DNA of 64,000 nucleotides. Origin: Zygnema cylindricum (Eukaryota > Streptophyta > Zygnematophyceae > Zygnematales > Zygnemataceae). A program made the translations under genes and the position numbers. Positions 10,011 to 20,962 of this stretch are shown one piece after another; position 1 is the stretch's first letter; every line of letters starts with the position of its first letter. The stretch covers positions 341,326 through 405,325 of the forward strand of contig JBBHKE010001973.1 of assembly GCA_037447655.1 (NCBI GenBank), read 5' to 3'. The notes below the pieces were generated by a model. It had not been told where the DNA came from. It was given only the letters and a program-made list of their open reading frames with translations, and made no database searches.

Positions 10011-11850
10011 TACATTGAGGAGAAGGTTTAGAACAAGAAAAGGGATAGGAAAGGATGAAATCCACTCAACGAGACGTCAAGTCCTTAGTCTAGTGGTGAC
10101 AATTTTAAGAGGGGAGGTGAAGATGTTAAGAAGGAAAGGAGTTGTAAGGGCAAGCAAAAGGATGAGGAAATTTTGGACATAAACGAAAAGAGAGCGAGGA
10201 AGAAAGAGAGAGGGAGGGAGAGAGAGGGAGAGAGAGGGAGAGGGAGAGAGAAAGAGAATGCGGAGAGTTTTCATATGTCCGAAAAATCTGTCCTCTTCAA
10301 CAAATTGAAGTTCGCTATCTACAAGAAATACATTTGAGGACAGTTAATCTTTAAGTATCTTTGGAAACGTGTAAGTGGAGAAGAACCTAAAATAAAAGAT
10401 CGCAAGGTAAATATTGCGAAGGCTCGACGATATTGCGACTACCACAAGACTCATCCATAGAAGTACCATTTTTTTTGTTTTTCTTTTTTTTTTGTCAACT
10501 TCTTTACCCCCTCCACCCCCCCGCCCCCTTTTTCCACAATAACTTAGTACTTAGCAAAAGTCTCAACTTTTTCTTTCTTATTTTGTACCCATATTTTGAA
10601 GTTCTTTTTTTATTTATTTGTGATTATACTAGCCATCATTTTTTCCTTTGTTCCCTTTGTTTTCCACATTCGTGAGAACATGGTACCATTTTTTTAAGTA
10701 TTCCTCTTTGGAATCGATAATGAAAAAGTAAATTAATCAAATATAACTATTGAATGTATGCTTCACTATATAGTCAGTATAAAAACGTTAAAAGTTTGTG
10801 ACAAATGAAAGTGACGAAGTATTGGTTCGCTATGCTACAAGACAAATAAGTCTAATGAATACAATATGGGTATAGATAGCAGGGAGAGAAATGTGGTTGC
10901 GTAAAAAAAACTCCAAAAAGAGTCAAATTCTTTTATACAATAGGTAATATGCTATATAAATACATAAAACAACTCACGCAAATCATCATGAAGGCATATG
11001 ACGAAATGGTTAGTATAGTGACCGTTGTAGCTAAAGGTAGTTCGAGCCTTGGCCGACTTAATTTTCACAAGGTTTTTTTTTAAGGGCTTTTCATGTATTT
11101 TTTAAGGGTTTTTAAGCTTATTTTCTGGTTTTTTTGGGTTTTTATAGCCAAAACTCAAGTGTGAAACATGCGAAGCACCAAATTTTGTAAAATACTACTA
11201 ACATATGGTATGTACATGGGTAACTTATTTATTGGAAAATAAAAACAAATTTTATTAAAATAAAAAAAATCATTATTTAAATAATCACGCATCCACAATA
11301 AAAAGGGACATAAAAAAAGGAACACACTCCTTTTTTTCAAAAATTTCACGAGGGTTTTTTTTCCAACTCAGGAAATATTTTTTTTTGTGTTTTTGTTGTC
11401 GTGATAGGAAAAAACAAAAAAAAGAAAAAGACAAATTGCAAAATCAATAAACTAAAAAACTGTAAAATAAAAAACTTCCAAATTGTGGAAAAAAAGGGAA
11501 AAAAAAAAACCTTGTAAACAATGCATGTGAAAAAATCTGCAAAAAAAAATTGCAAAAAAAAGAAAAATATAATGTTCGAAAGAAAAAAATGAAAAAAAGG
11601 GAACTTGAAAACTTACGAGCGAAAGTTCCTTCATATAAACAAACATTTTAAATTTCTATTTCTTTCTTTCTTTTCTCTCCCTCTCCCTCTCTTGTTCCTC
11701 TTGCTCCCTTCTTCCTCTCCCTCTCTTCCTCTTCTTATTCTTCTGCTCTCTTTTTTCCCTCTCTCATTTTTCCTCCTCTCTCGTTCTCTCTCTTTCTCTC
11801 TCTCTCTTTCGCATTATTTCGTATTCACAAATACATATTTTATTTAATCC
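10011..11850. other. No gene recognised; low-complexity spacer
   Basis: The spacer contains GAGA (10190-10260) and pyrimidine (11660-11810) microsatellites and poly-A/T runs. No exon with splice support was found. The 3' end of the minus-strand glycosylase gene lies at 11851. Confidence 0.5.
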
Positions 11851-11957
11851 TTAATTTTGGACTTTTCCCCTTTTTTTTTGTCCTTTACAATGAAGACGGT
11901 CCGAGAGAGATTTTGGATTCAAAGTTTTTCGATCGAAAGCTCTCACACAAGTATACC
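11851..11957 (-). CDS. Glycosylase last exon e (GYTCVRAFDRKTL...)
   Basis: The acceptor AAACAG precedes 11957. The exon begins with GG, completing the Gly codon from the micro-exon, and reads YTCVRAFDRKTLNPKSL then DRLHCKGQ, ending in TAA at 11851-11853. It corresponds to the family terminus 'GYVCVRGFDRETRGPRPLMARLHFPASK'. The acceptor lacks a good pyrimidine tract. The frame is also open upstream to about 12036, so the exact exon start is the weakest border. Confidence 0.8.
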
Positions 11958-14900
11958 CTGTTTTTCCATTTTTACCCATAAAATAAAAAATAAAATAATA
12001 TATTATTATGTTTGTTAAATAAGACAAAAACGACAAATTTTCTCTCTTTCCCTATTCCTCTACCCCTCTCTTTCCCTCTCCCTCTACTCTTCTCTTTCCC
12101 TCTCCCTCTATCCCCTTCGTCGTCCTCTCTTCCGCGCCCATTCCACATTTTATTTGTTGTTATTTATTTATTTATATTGTTTATTAATTAACAAAAACGT
12201 AAACAAAAAAAAAAAAGTAATTAATGAAAGAATTAATAAAAAAACATATAAAAAAGCAAGTGACTGATATACAAATAAATTAAAAAATTTAATAAACAAA
12301 TCAATGTATTAACAACCAACGTAGATAAATATCCAAACAAATAAATAAGTAAATAAACAAATAAATAGATAAACAACTAAATAAATAAACAAATAAATAA
12401 ATAAAGGAATAACAATAAATTATGAAAAATAAATTATAAATATTGAATAATAAATAATGAATAATGAATAATAAATAATGAATAATAAATAATAAATAAT
12501 AAGTATTAGATAATGAATAATGAATAATGAATAATGAAAAATGAAAAATGAAAAATGAATAATGAAAAATAAATAATAAACAATCAAAAGTAAACAAATA
12601 TTTAAATAAGTGAATAAGTAAATAAATAGATAAACAACGAAAAAAAAAAAAAGTGAATAAATAAATAGATGAACAACTAAATAAATAAACAAAAAATAAA
12701 AATAAAGGAATAAATAAACTATGAAAAATAAATTTTAAATATTGAATAACAAATAATGAATAATGAATAATAAATAATGAATAATGAACAATGAATAATG
12801 AATAATGAACAATAAATAATGAATAATGAATAATAAATAAGAAATAAGAAATAATAAATAATGAATAATGAATAATGACAAATGAATAATGAATAATAAA
12901 TAATAAATAAAGAATAATAAATTATAAATATTGAATAATAAATAATGAATAATGAATAATAACCAATCAAAAGTAAACAATTATTTGAATAAGTAAATAA
13001 GTAAATAAATAGATAAATAACCAAATAAATAAAGAAATAATAAATAATAAACCAAAAATAAACAAGCAAACAGATGAATAGATAAATAAACAAATAAATA
13101 GATAAATAACCAAATAAACAAATATTAATAATAAATCAAACAAACAAATAAATAAATATAAAGTAAACAAACAAATAAATAAATAAACAAATAAATGAAC
13201 AAACAAATAAAATAAATAAAAAAATAGCCCTAAAGGGATACAAAGGGGCCCACCGTGCCAAAACAACGCTCTAATCTCGCAGACGTTCAAACCTGAATAA
13301 GACAAAATATAGAATAATGACAAAATAGAGCATAGAGACAAAAGATAAATACAAATAAAGGAATATCGCTCAGATCCAACGAACAAAAAAATGGAAATAA
13401 ACATAGATAACGAAACAAATCAACAAACTGCATCCAGGAAAAAAAAAATCTACTTAATAAAAAAAAAAAAAAAAAAAAAAACCAACAGACAGATGCACAA
13501 GAAAAGAAAGAAATCTGCTTAAAAAGACAAAAAAAAATAAAATTAATAAATAAATAAATAACAAAAAATCAATAAATAAATAAATAGAATTAAAAATAAT
13601 AAAGAATAGTAAAAAAAAAAATAAAGAAAAAATAAAAATAATAATAAATAAAAAAAAAAGAAAAATCGCCCACCCTTGGTGATGGCCTGAGTGGAAGTTC
13701 CAAAAAAGACGAATCTTCGGCGCAGTTTCCAGAGAAGCTTCCGGGAAACTTCCACTGGACACAGACTGCTCTCGTGGTCCGCAAAGACCTGGGGGGGGGG
13801 GGGGGGGGGGGGGGGGAGAGGCAGAGAGGGAGGGGGAGAGGGAGAGGAAGAGGGAGAGAGAGGGGGGAGAGGGAGAGAGAGGGAGAGGAGGGGGAGAGGG
13901 GGATAGGGGGAGGGAGAGGGGAAGAGGGAGTGGGAGAGGGGGAGAGGGAGAGGGAGAGGGGGAGGGGGAGAGGGAGCGGGAGGGGGAGGGGTAGGGGGAG
14001 GGAGGGGGAAAGGAAGAGGGGAAGAAGAGAAGGCGGAGAGGGAGAGGGAGAGGGAGAGGGTAGGGGAGGAGGGAGAGGGGGAGAGGGATGTATAGTAGTT
14101 GATGACATGGCAGCAGACAAAGTGGATGAAAAAGGACAAAGGTAGAAAGGGACAAATAGAATTTCCTGGTTAATTGGGAATTACAAGACATTCGCTTTAA
14201 GTAGAATGAGAAAGTCACAGCTGTGACCTTTCAAGATCCAGGAGGCTAATGTGACACTGAAAGGTCACTTGGCTCTTTTGCCGAAAAGGCAAAAGGTAAG
14301 ATCCTTAGTTGTCAGAGGGCTAAGGATCAGATCTAGTGTAAGTGCTGCAGACTCTGCAGTGTGCGCTTCTAAGAAGTGCCAGGAGCTTAAAGCAGAAAGA
14401 AAAACATAGGAAACTAAAAACTGAAACTGAAGCAAAAAACTGAGCTAGGTAGATGTCATAGGCTATTCCGCTATGGCTAGCTAAATAACGCAAACTGGAA
14501 TACCAGTTTGCGTTTATTGATAAGGTAGAGCTAGCCTGAAGATTCTAACAAAGAAATAATCTCAACACCCCCCCTCTTGATTAGAATCGAAGGCCGGAGG
14601 AGGAAAGATGTAATTCGAACTGAGGCCGAGCAAGAGCCTTTGTGAGGAAGTCAGCTAGCTGCTTGGAAGTGGGACAGTATATGAATTTCACAGTGCCAGC
14701 TGCAATGGCGTCGCGCGTGAAGTGGAACTGAATGTCAATATGCTTCGTTCTGCGATGGTGGACCGGATTGCCCATGAGGGCAAAAGCGCCCTGGGAGTCG
14801 CTGAAGATGACAGTGGCATTAGGTTGAGAAGACTGGAGGTTGGCGAGGAGAAAGAGTAGCCAAATTGCTTCCTTTGTGGCATGGGTAGCCGCCATATATT

Positions 14901-17900
14901 CTGATTCGGTTGATGAAAGGGCAACGGTCGGTTGCTTTTTGGAAGCCCAGGAAATGAGAGCGCCATGAAGGGAAAAACACACACCAGTCGTGGAGCGCCG
15001 GGAATCCATTTCGCCCCCCCAATCCGCATCGCAGAAACCAACCAGTTCAGGGGAAGAGGAACCGGTGAAGGTGAGTTTGAGGGTTTTAGTCCCCTGGAGG
15101 TAGCGGAGAACTCGCTTGGCAGCAAGGAGGTGATCTGTAGAAGGGTTAGAGACAAATTGACTCAGCTGTCCTACCGCTACTGCTATGTCCGGACGTGTTC
15201 CTGTCATGGCATACATGAGACTACCTACAATAGAACGATACAGGTCATGTGTTGCACCGGGGACAGGCCCACCGGAGTTCTTTATAAGTTTGACATTCGG
15301 GTCCAATGGGGTAGAGACTGGACTGCAGGCTGTCATTGAAAATCTGGTGAGGACTTCATTAATATATTTTTCTTGAGAGAGAAATAATGTTTTGGAGGGT
15401 CGGTCTCTACCTACAAAAATACCAAGGCAATATTCAACCTCTCCTAAGTCAGTCATGGAGAAGTGAATGTTAAGCATGGCTTTTACAAGGTTAATTAGGG
15501 AAAGAGAAGGACTGGCTAAGAGTAAATCATCAACATAGATTACCAAGATGACCAGGGATTCCTTATTACCTCGTAGAAACAGTCCAAAATCTGCATCAAG
15601 CTTGTAAAAACCTTGCTTGAGGAGAACAGCTTCCAGGTGCTTATTCCAAACCCGAGGCGCCTGCTTCAAGCCGTAGAGGGATTTGAGAAGGCGACAGACG
15701 AGGTGTTCGGCGCCTGGTACGATATATCCTTCTGGTTGTTTGATGAATACTTCTTCACTTAGGGTGCCGTAAAGGAAGGCCGTCTGGACATCCATGTGAT
15801 GGATGTGCCAGTCACGGGCAGCAGCAAGAGAGAGGAGAATGCGAATGGAGGTAAATTTGGCGACAGGAGCGTAGGTTTCGTGAAAATCCACCCCTTCCTT
15901 TTGTAAAAATCCCTTCGCGACGAAACGAGCCTTAAAACGATCAAGGGATCCATCGGCCTTAGTTTTGATACGGAAGACCCATTTGGATCCTATGACCTTT
16001 CGACCGTGTGGAAGGGAGGTAAGTTCCCAGGTGCCATTCTTTTGTAAGGATGCAAATTCTGCATCCTTTGCTACTTTCCAGGAGGCAGCATTTGGGCCAT
16101 TCATGGCGGCCGAAAAGGAGAGAGGAACGTCAACAGTGGCAATGTTCGCTGTGCCATTGGTGTCACGAAGCTGTCGAGCATGAAGTCTCTCACTTTTTCT
16201 GATGGGTAGAGCAGAAAGAGTGGGCAGAGTAGAGGCAGCAGTAGTAGGCACAGGATCGGCTCTTGGAATAACGTATGGGGGAGCATTAGGATTGTCCGGG
16301 GAAAGGGAGTAAGGATCTGAAATTGTGCGAGTAAGTGTGGGAGGAGAGGATGGGAAATGTGATTCTGAAGCTGTTCTGGTAAGTGTAGAAGGAGGTAGAA
16401 GAAGAGTGGGGTGGGAGAGTGAAGGAAAATTGGCCGAATTGGGAGAAATCGCAGGAGGAATGATAGATAGGAGTGAGGAAGGAGGTGTGTCGGGAGCTGC
16501 TGATAGAAGAGGTGCTGATAGAGGAGGAGGGGCAGGTGAAGAGGATAGAAGTTTGAGAAGAAGAGGAGTTTCGTTAAAACTGACGTCACGGCTGAGAACG
16601 ATTCGACGTTCGTTGGAGAGCCAAATACGGTATGCTTTAGATTCGGTGGCAAAGCCGACGAGGACGCCAATCTTGGCACGGCTGTCCCACTTGCCGGCCG
16701 GAGTGAGGTTCTTGACCCATGCGGTGCAACCGAATATACGGAGATGGGAGACGTCCGGTTTAATTCCGGTCCAGGCTTCATAAGGTGTTTTGCCAGGTAG
16801 GGCGGAGGTTGGGGAAAGGTTTCGGAGGTAATTCGCAGTGGTGACAGATTCAGCCCAGAAATTAGTCGGCAGGGCAGCAAAGTGTAGCATGGATCTTGCC
16901 ATGCTGACGACTGTACGATTGTACCTCTCAGAAACTCCGTTTTGTTGTGGCGTATGGGCGACTGTGGATTGGTGAATGATGCCGTGGAGACTGAGGAACC
17001 GCGAAAATTCCGTTGAGAAGTACTCCCCTCCATTGTCGGTTCGCAGACATTTGATGCGACAGTTAAGGGAGTTTTCGACGAGTGACTTGTAATCTTGAAA
17101 TTTTTGGAATGTATCAGATTTTCGACGAATGAGAAAGAGGAGGCAATAGCGTGTAGCGTCATCAATAAACGTGACGAAATAAAGGGCGTTGGTATGGCTG
17201 GGTACGGACATGGGACCACAAAGATCTGAGTGGACCAATGTAAGGGGGCCGTCAGATTTTGAAGTGGAAGAAGGAAAGGACGGGCGAGTTAATTTTCCTT
17301 GGACGCATCCAGAGCAAAAAGGGAGATTCTTGGATGAAAATGAATCTAGGCCGTTCACAAGGCCTTTGCTAAGTATTTGCATACTGGAGGTGGAAAGATG
17401 GCCGTAGCGAAGATGCCATCGGGAAAACGACTGAGGGGACGAAGATATCGCAGAGTTGGCAGATCCGACGGGTTGAAATTGAGATAGGATGTATATGGAT
17501 CCGGATTTGACTCCAATACCCACCGGGGTTTTATTGGATGAAAGGAATGTGACAGTGGTGGTGGAAAAAACTGCGGTGGCGCCTTGTTTAAGGGCGGCGC
17601 CAACAGAGAAAAGATTTTTCTTTAATCCAGGGACAAATAAGACGTGAGAGAGGAGTATCGGTGATGGCATATGCGGGCGGCCTAGAGTGGAAATATCGCC
17701 GATATGGGTGGCCGTTAAAACGGCATTGTTGCCAAGTAAAATCGGCATGGGAGAATGAAGAGGCGATAAATGCGTGAACCAATCGGAGCGTGAGGATAGA
17801 TGATGGGACGCCCCAGAATCAACGATCCAAGTATCATGCGGGTTAAGAGAATCGGTTAGTGCGGATGTGACCAGGGCATATTCAAAATCTGGTTGTGAGG

Positions 17901-20348
17901 AGTCAGCCGGAAATTGTCCAACGACAGGTGGGACGAAATGATAAGGAGAATTGTTGTACGACTGTGTGATAGGCGGCGTTGGAGAATATTCGCTAGGGGA
18001 AGTATTGACGTATCCAGGCGAAGAAGCGTAGACGAAGGGATTTGACGACGCAAAATAGTCGGGAGCGACCGGAGGAATGGCCTCAGCCGTAGAGGCGTGA
18101 CCATGAGGAGGGCCGCGGCCAGGCTGGCGGCCACGTCCACCTGTTCGACCAGGATTCCCCTGTCGATCTGCTTACGTTTGAGTGCAGGACAATTGTCAAT
18201 AACGTGGTCAGGTTCCCGGCAATAGCGACAGGAGGAGATCCTGGGTGGTCGGGTGGACGGATGGTAAGCTGCCAGGGCGACACCAGGGGGCGGTGGCATA
18301 TTTTGTTGTCTCCTCGTGTAATAGGCCGGTAGTGAGAGATGGAATGGTGATCGTGACAGGGGAATTATCAATCGATGAAATGAATGCGGCGTAGGAGGAC
18401 GGCAGTCCTCCCAAGATCGCCGTAATAATATCTTCATCAGTGACGGTGGAACTGATACTCTTCAGACGACCAGCCAGAGATTTGATATTCTGGATATAAT
18501 CCTGCATGTTCTCGGAGGGAAGTTTCTGAGAAGAGATCAGTTGACGACGGAGAAGGAGTTTGTTGGACCAAGATCTGTTTTCGTAGGCATTCGTTAGAAG
18601 CGTCCAGGCGTCATGAGCAGAGCTAGCGTCACGGATGAGTCCAAGTTGGGAAGGCTCAAGAGCCAGAACCAATCGCGAATGCGCGTCCTCATTGCGAACG
18701 CGCCAAGCAGTTTTGGCGGCGGCGTCCGAAGGTTCTGCCGCACTTCCGCTGATAATAGACCAAAGCTTTTCCCGTCGCAAAAGATGCTCAATTTGAAACT
18801 TCCATCCGTAGAAGTCCGTGCCGTTGAATTTAGAAACGGTATTAGAGTTAGCATTGAAAGGCCCATAACCTTTAGTAGTTTATGACATGGTAGCAGACAA
18901 AGTGGATGAAAAAGGACAAAGGTAGAAAGGGACAAATAGAATTTCCTGGTTAATTGGGAATTACAAGACATTCACTTTAAGTAGAATGAGAAAGTCACAG
19001 CTGTGACCTTTCAAGATCTAGGAGGCTAATGTGACACTGAAAGGTCACTTGGCTCTTTTGCCGAAAAGGCAAAAGGTAAGATCCTTAGTTGTCAGAGGGC
19101 TAAGGATCAGATCTAGTGTAAGTGCTGCAGACTCTGCAGTGTGTGCTTCTAAGAAGTGCCAGGAGCTTAAAGCAGAAAGAAAAACATAGGAAACTAAAAA
19201 CTGAAACTGAAGCAAAAAACTGAGCTAGGTAGATGTCATAGGCTATTCCGCTATGGCTAGCAAAATAACGCAAACTGGAATACCAGTTTGCGTTTATTGA
19301 TAAGGTAGAGCTAGCTTGAAGATTCTAACAAAGAATTAATCTCAACAGGATGGGGGTGGGGAGAGAGAGAGGGAGAGAAAAACCTCAGGTCAACATTATA
19401 AGCAGGCTAGAACAATAGACAACGGAAGAATGGAAGGACAGGGAAAAGGGAGGGCAGAGAGAAAGAAGCGAGGGAAGGGGGGAGCAAGAGAGGGAGAGGG
19501 AGAGAGTGGGGGGGTGGAGGGAGGTACCTCGTTGGTTTGGAAGTAGGTGCCATTGAGAGGGAAGCTTCCCTCCATCGCACTACGGCACCCAAACTGAAGG
19601 AAGAGAGGGAGAGAGAGAGGGGGGGAAACAGGGAGACAAAGAGAGAGAAGGGGCGAGAGAGAGACAAAGGGGGAGAGAGAGAGAGAGAGAGGGAAAGAGA
19701 GAGGGAGAGAGGGAGAGAGAGGAAGGGAGACAGAGGGAGAGAGAGAGAGGGAGGGAGAGAGAGGGAGAGAGAGAGCGAGAGAAAGAGTGGGGGAGAGAGA
19801 GAGACAGAGAGACAGAGAAAGCGAGAGAGAGAGGGAGGGATAGCGAGGGGGAGAGGGAGTGTTAATCATTGACCAAAAACGTACCAAATTGTAAGAAGTG
19901 TGAGGGATAGGTTGTGAGAGAGAGAGAGAGGAGAGAGATAAAGTGAGAGGGTAGGGAGGGAGAGAGAGAGAGAGAATAAAGATCGTAGACCAGAAAAGTA
20001 CAAATTGTAATTGAAATAACAGAAAATAAATGAAAATAAACAAATAAATAAATAAATAAATAAATAAAAATAAAATAAATAAATAAATAAAAACCAATAT
20101 ATGTATAAACCAAAAATAAAAATGGAAAAGAATAGAGCTCCTCACCAGCCACGTTCCCTTCACCGAATCCTCTCCCTCCTTCCCCTTCGAAGCGCACTCA
20201 ATTTCCACCTCTCGCCCTCCCTCTCCCTCCCCCTCCTTCCCTCCTTGTCTCTCTCCCTCTCTCCCTCCCTCTCTCTCACCCTCCCCCCCATTTGCCGAAA
20301 TTGGACAACCGGATTCGTCCACAGCTGGCATGCAGCTTGGGACTTCAC
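11851..20348 (-). CDS. DEMETER/ROS1-like DNA glycosylase, C-terminal exons only
   Basis: Five minus-strand exons (20348-20146, 19593-19528, 13788-13674, 13292-13254, 11957-11851) join with consistent phases (0, 0, 1, 1) and GT-AG borders. They encode the conserved C-terminal RRM-like domain of plant DEMETER/ROS1 5-methylcytosine DNA glycosylases. Blocks are EDSVKGTWL, SFPLNGTYFQTNE, VFADHESSL, FVFFGTSTQAITKG, ALFWHG and YTCVRAFDRKTL. In DEMETER the corresponding blocks include FPLNGTYFQVNEVFADH and YFGTS (established knowledge). These enzymes excise 5-methylcytosine in the nucleus for active demethylation. The HhH-GPD catalytic and Fe-S regions were not found. Upstream exons may lie beyond the Copia array at 21-30.6 kb, outside the window, or be lost. 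The 5257-bp Copia-2 insertion lies wholly inside the intron 19527-13789. No lesion is seen in the five exons. Confidence 0.85.
12150..13230. repeat. Degenerate (AATAAATAATGAATA)n array in a glycosylase intron
   Basis: About 1.1 kb of interlocking AATAAA, AATGAAT and AACAAAT words, with two longer paragraphs (about 12300-12710 and 12700-13050) resembling each other. It fills most of the intron between exons d and e. Minus-strand ORFs over it consist only of Phe/Ile/Leu/Tyr/Ser. Confidence 0.9.
13254..13292 (-). CDS. Glycosylase micro-exon d (39 bp)
   Basis: A 39-bp exon with acceptor TTATTCAG and donor CACG|GTGGGC. It completes the Gly codon split from exon c and encodes LNVCEIRALFWH plus the first base of the next Gly. 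It matches the family segment 'LTTEEIQYCFWRG' in position and spacing. The phase (2 nt in, 1 nt out) fits both neighbours exactly. Confidence 0.85.
13674..13788 (-). CDS. Glycosylase exon c (VFADHESSL ... FFGTSTQAITKG)
   Basis: A 115-bp exon beginning after a poly-C acceptor (CCCAG) with VFADHESSLCPVEV, then LLWKLRRRFVFFGTST. It ends in phase 1 at AAGG|GTGGGC. In family members VFADH follows NE directly, so exons b and c were adjacent before Copia-2 enlarged the intron between them. The IDVPRDWIWNLPRRTVYFGTS consensus is diverged here (VSRKLLWKLRRR). Confidence 0.9.
13789..14085. repeat. Purine (GGGGGA/GGGAGA)n microsatellite
   Basis: A G-run of about 27 bases, then GGGAGA repeats. On the minus strand it is the polypyrimidine tract before glycosylase exon c. 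It is also the left flank of the Copia-2 insertion site. Confidence 0.95.
14091..14567 (-). repeat. Copia-2 3' LTR
   Basis: 477 bp. On the minus strand it begins TGTTGAGATT right after the polypurine tract and ends CTACTATA. It contains the same gag ATG context (ATGTCATCA, 14108-14100) as the 5' LTR. Confidence 0.9.
14581..17900 (-). CDS. Copia-2 Pol polyprotein (protease-integrase-RT-RNase H), open
   Basis: A continuous frame of over 1055 codons runs in from the gag side. In order it holds an aspartic protease (WIVDSGASHHLSSRSDW), a pre-integrase HHCC region (WHLRYGHLS ... CSGCVQGK), a D,D35E integrase (HSDLCGP, RTDNGGEY, QQNGVSERYNR), RT with catalytic YVDD (VIYVDDLLLASPSL) and preceding HHMDVQTAFLYG, and RNase H ([25 protein letters not shown]). 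The stop TAA overlaps the start of the polypurine tract. Copia Pol is normally cleaved by its own protease to copy and integrate the element. All the catalytic motifs checked are present. The defects are confined to gag. Confidence 0.93.
17856..18888 (-). pseudogene. Copia-2 gag (stop at codon 3, two frameshifts)
   Basis: The gag reading starts at 18888 but meets TAA at codon 3. The UBN2 gag domain (REKLWSIISGS ... SRLVLALEPSQL ... LTNAYENRSWSNKLLLRRQL ... ILGGLPSSYAAF) is then open to about 18310. A frameshift follows, and a second frame carries the CCHC zinc knuckle CRYCREPDHVIDNC (C-x2-C-x4-H-x4-C). Another shift near 18160 leads into the protease. In intact relatives (28209-25003) gag and pol are one frame. 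Capsid production from this copy is therefore impossible without partners. Confidence 0.85.
18860..18870 (-). promoter_or_regulatory. Copia-2 primer-binding site (half-tRNA type)
   Basis: GGTTATGGGCC directly follows the 5' LTR on the minus strand. It is complementary to the anticodon stem-loop of initiator-Met tRNA (…GGGCCCAUAACC…), as in Drosophila copia, not to the tRNA 3' end. It lies inside the gag reading frame (Gly-Tyr-Gly-Pro). Confidence 0.75.
18871..19347 (-). repeat. Copia-2 5' LTR
   Basis: 477 bp and collinear with the 3' LTR at an offset of 4780. It carries the gag start codon at 18888, only 18 bases before the LTR end, and a TAA as third codon (18882-18880) that the 3' LTR copy does not have. 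Confidence 0.9.
19353..20145. repeat. Purine microsatellites and an AAATA tract in a glycosylase intron
   Basis: GAGA/GGGAGA repeats (19353-19510, 19600-19860, 19910-19975) and an (AAAT)n run (20030-20095) surround the 66-bp exon b. On the minus strand they form polypyrimidine tracts. Confidence 0.9.
19528..19593 (-). CDS. Glycosylase exon b (SFPLNGTYFQTNE)
   Basis: A 66-bp exon of 22 whole codons. The acceptor is CTTCCTTCAG and the donor is AACGAG|GTACCT. It encodes FGCRSAMEGSFPLNGTYF and QTNE, one of the most conserved blocks of the plant DEMETER family (consensus SFPLNGTYFQVNE). Confidence 0.9.
20146..20348 (-). CDS. Glycosylase exon a (Cys-containing region to EDSVKGTWL)
   Basis: The acceptor is a strong pyrimidine tract ending CCCCTCAG before 20348. 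The donor is GGCTG|GTGAGG after 20146, which closes a complete Leu codon. The frame reads EVPSCMPAVDESGCPISANG, a Gly/Glu/Arg microsatellite-encoded stretch, then EIECASKGKEGEDSVKGTWL. The end aligns with the family's Cys-rich linker leading to 'VRGTLLIPCRTAM'. The purine-repeat middle may be coding or may be a small intron. That part is uncertain. Confidence 0.6.
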
Positions 20349-20349
20349 C

Positions 20350-20960
20350 TGAGGGGGGAGGGGGGGGGAGGGAGAGAGGGGGAGGAAGAGGGAGAGAGGA
20401 GGTAGAGGGAGGGGGAGAGGAGAGAGGGGTTAGCGGGAGAGGGGGAGAGGGAGGGAGAGGGAGAGTGGGAGGGAGAGGGAGGGAGAAGGAGGTATATGGA
20501 GGGAGAAAGTGGGAGAGAGGAGGGAGAGAGGAGGGAGAGCGGAGGGAGGCGGGGGGAGAAGGAGAGAAGAAAGATGGGTTGGGGTAGGAGAGAGAGAGAG
20601 AAGAACTTCGATGGAAACATCGAAGGGTAAAAATGGGGGGAAAAAAATTGGTTCTAAATTGGCAACACTAAATAGGGTTTTAAAAAAGGGCCAAAATAGG
20701 GTTACAATTTGAGATTAAATTTTATTTAACAATTGAGAAGAAGAAAGGAACCTAAAAACCCAACGAAAAAGAAAAAGCATAGAAAAGACGAGGGGCTTTT
20801 TTTGCCTCTTTCATTATTACCCATTTGAGCCCAATTTGAAACATGGTCAAGTTTAAATAGTTTATGTACATACTATATACTATATAGTACATTGTAGTTA
20901 CTATATCCTATATATCATATACTTATACACGAAATACAATATACTGTATACTACATACCA
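20350..20960. other. Purine tract then AT-rich spacer, no exon found
   Basis: 20350-20600 is GGGAGA microsatellite, the pyrimidine tract of exon a on the minus strand. 20610-20960 is AT-rich with a TATAC-rich end. No upstream glycosylase exon was seen. Confidence 0.6.
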
Positions 20961-20962
20961 TA

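Larger units (their letters stand above)
14091..19347 (-). mobile_element. Copia-2: recently inserted Ty1/copia element with both LTRs
   Basis: Two 477-bp LTRs (14091-14567 and 18871-19347) differ at about nine positions by eye. The 5-bp direct repeat GGATG flanks the element (14086-14090 and 19348-19352), proving a clean insertion. On the minus strand the order is 5' LTR, half-tRNA primer site (18870-18860), gag, protease, integrase, RT, RNase H, polypurine tract (14577-14568) and 3' LTR. Pol is intact, but gag has an early stop and two frameshifts. It sits inside a glycosylase intron in the same orientation. Confidence 0.95.

Noticed and set aside
12301-13404. Several 80-145-residue minus-strand ORFs made of Phe, Ile, Leu, Tyr and Ser
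   Set aside because: They are translations of the AATAA/AATGA low-complexity array. No domain or transmembrane protein logic fits, and a glycosylase micro-exon lies within the same span in a supported gene model.
13543-14145. Overlapping 120-250-residue ORFs on both strands
   Set aside because: They arise from the GGGGGA tract. Only the 115-bp stretch 13674-13788 is coding, in one minus frame.
14819-16783. Secondary ORFs of 60-370 residues over Copia-2 Pol
   Set aside because: Alternative frames of the long intact Pol reading. No independent domain.
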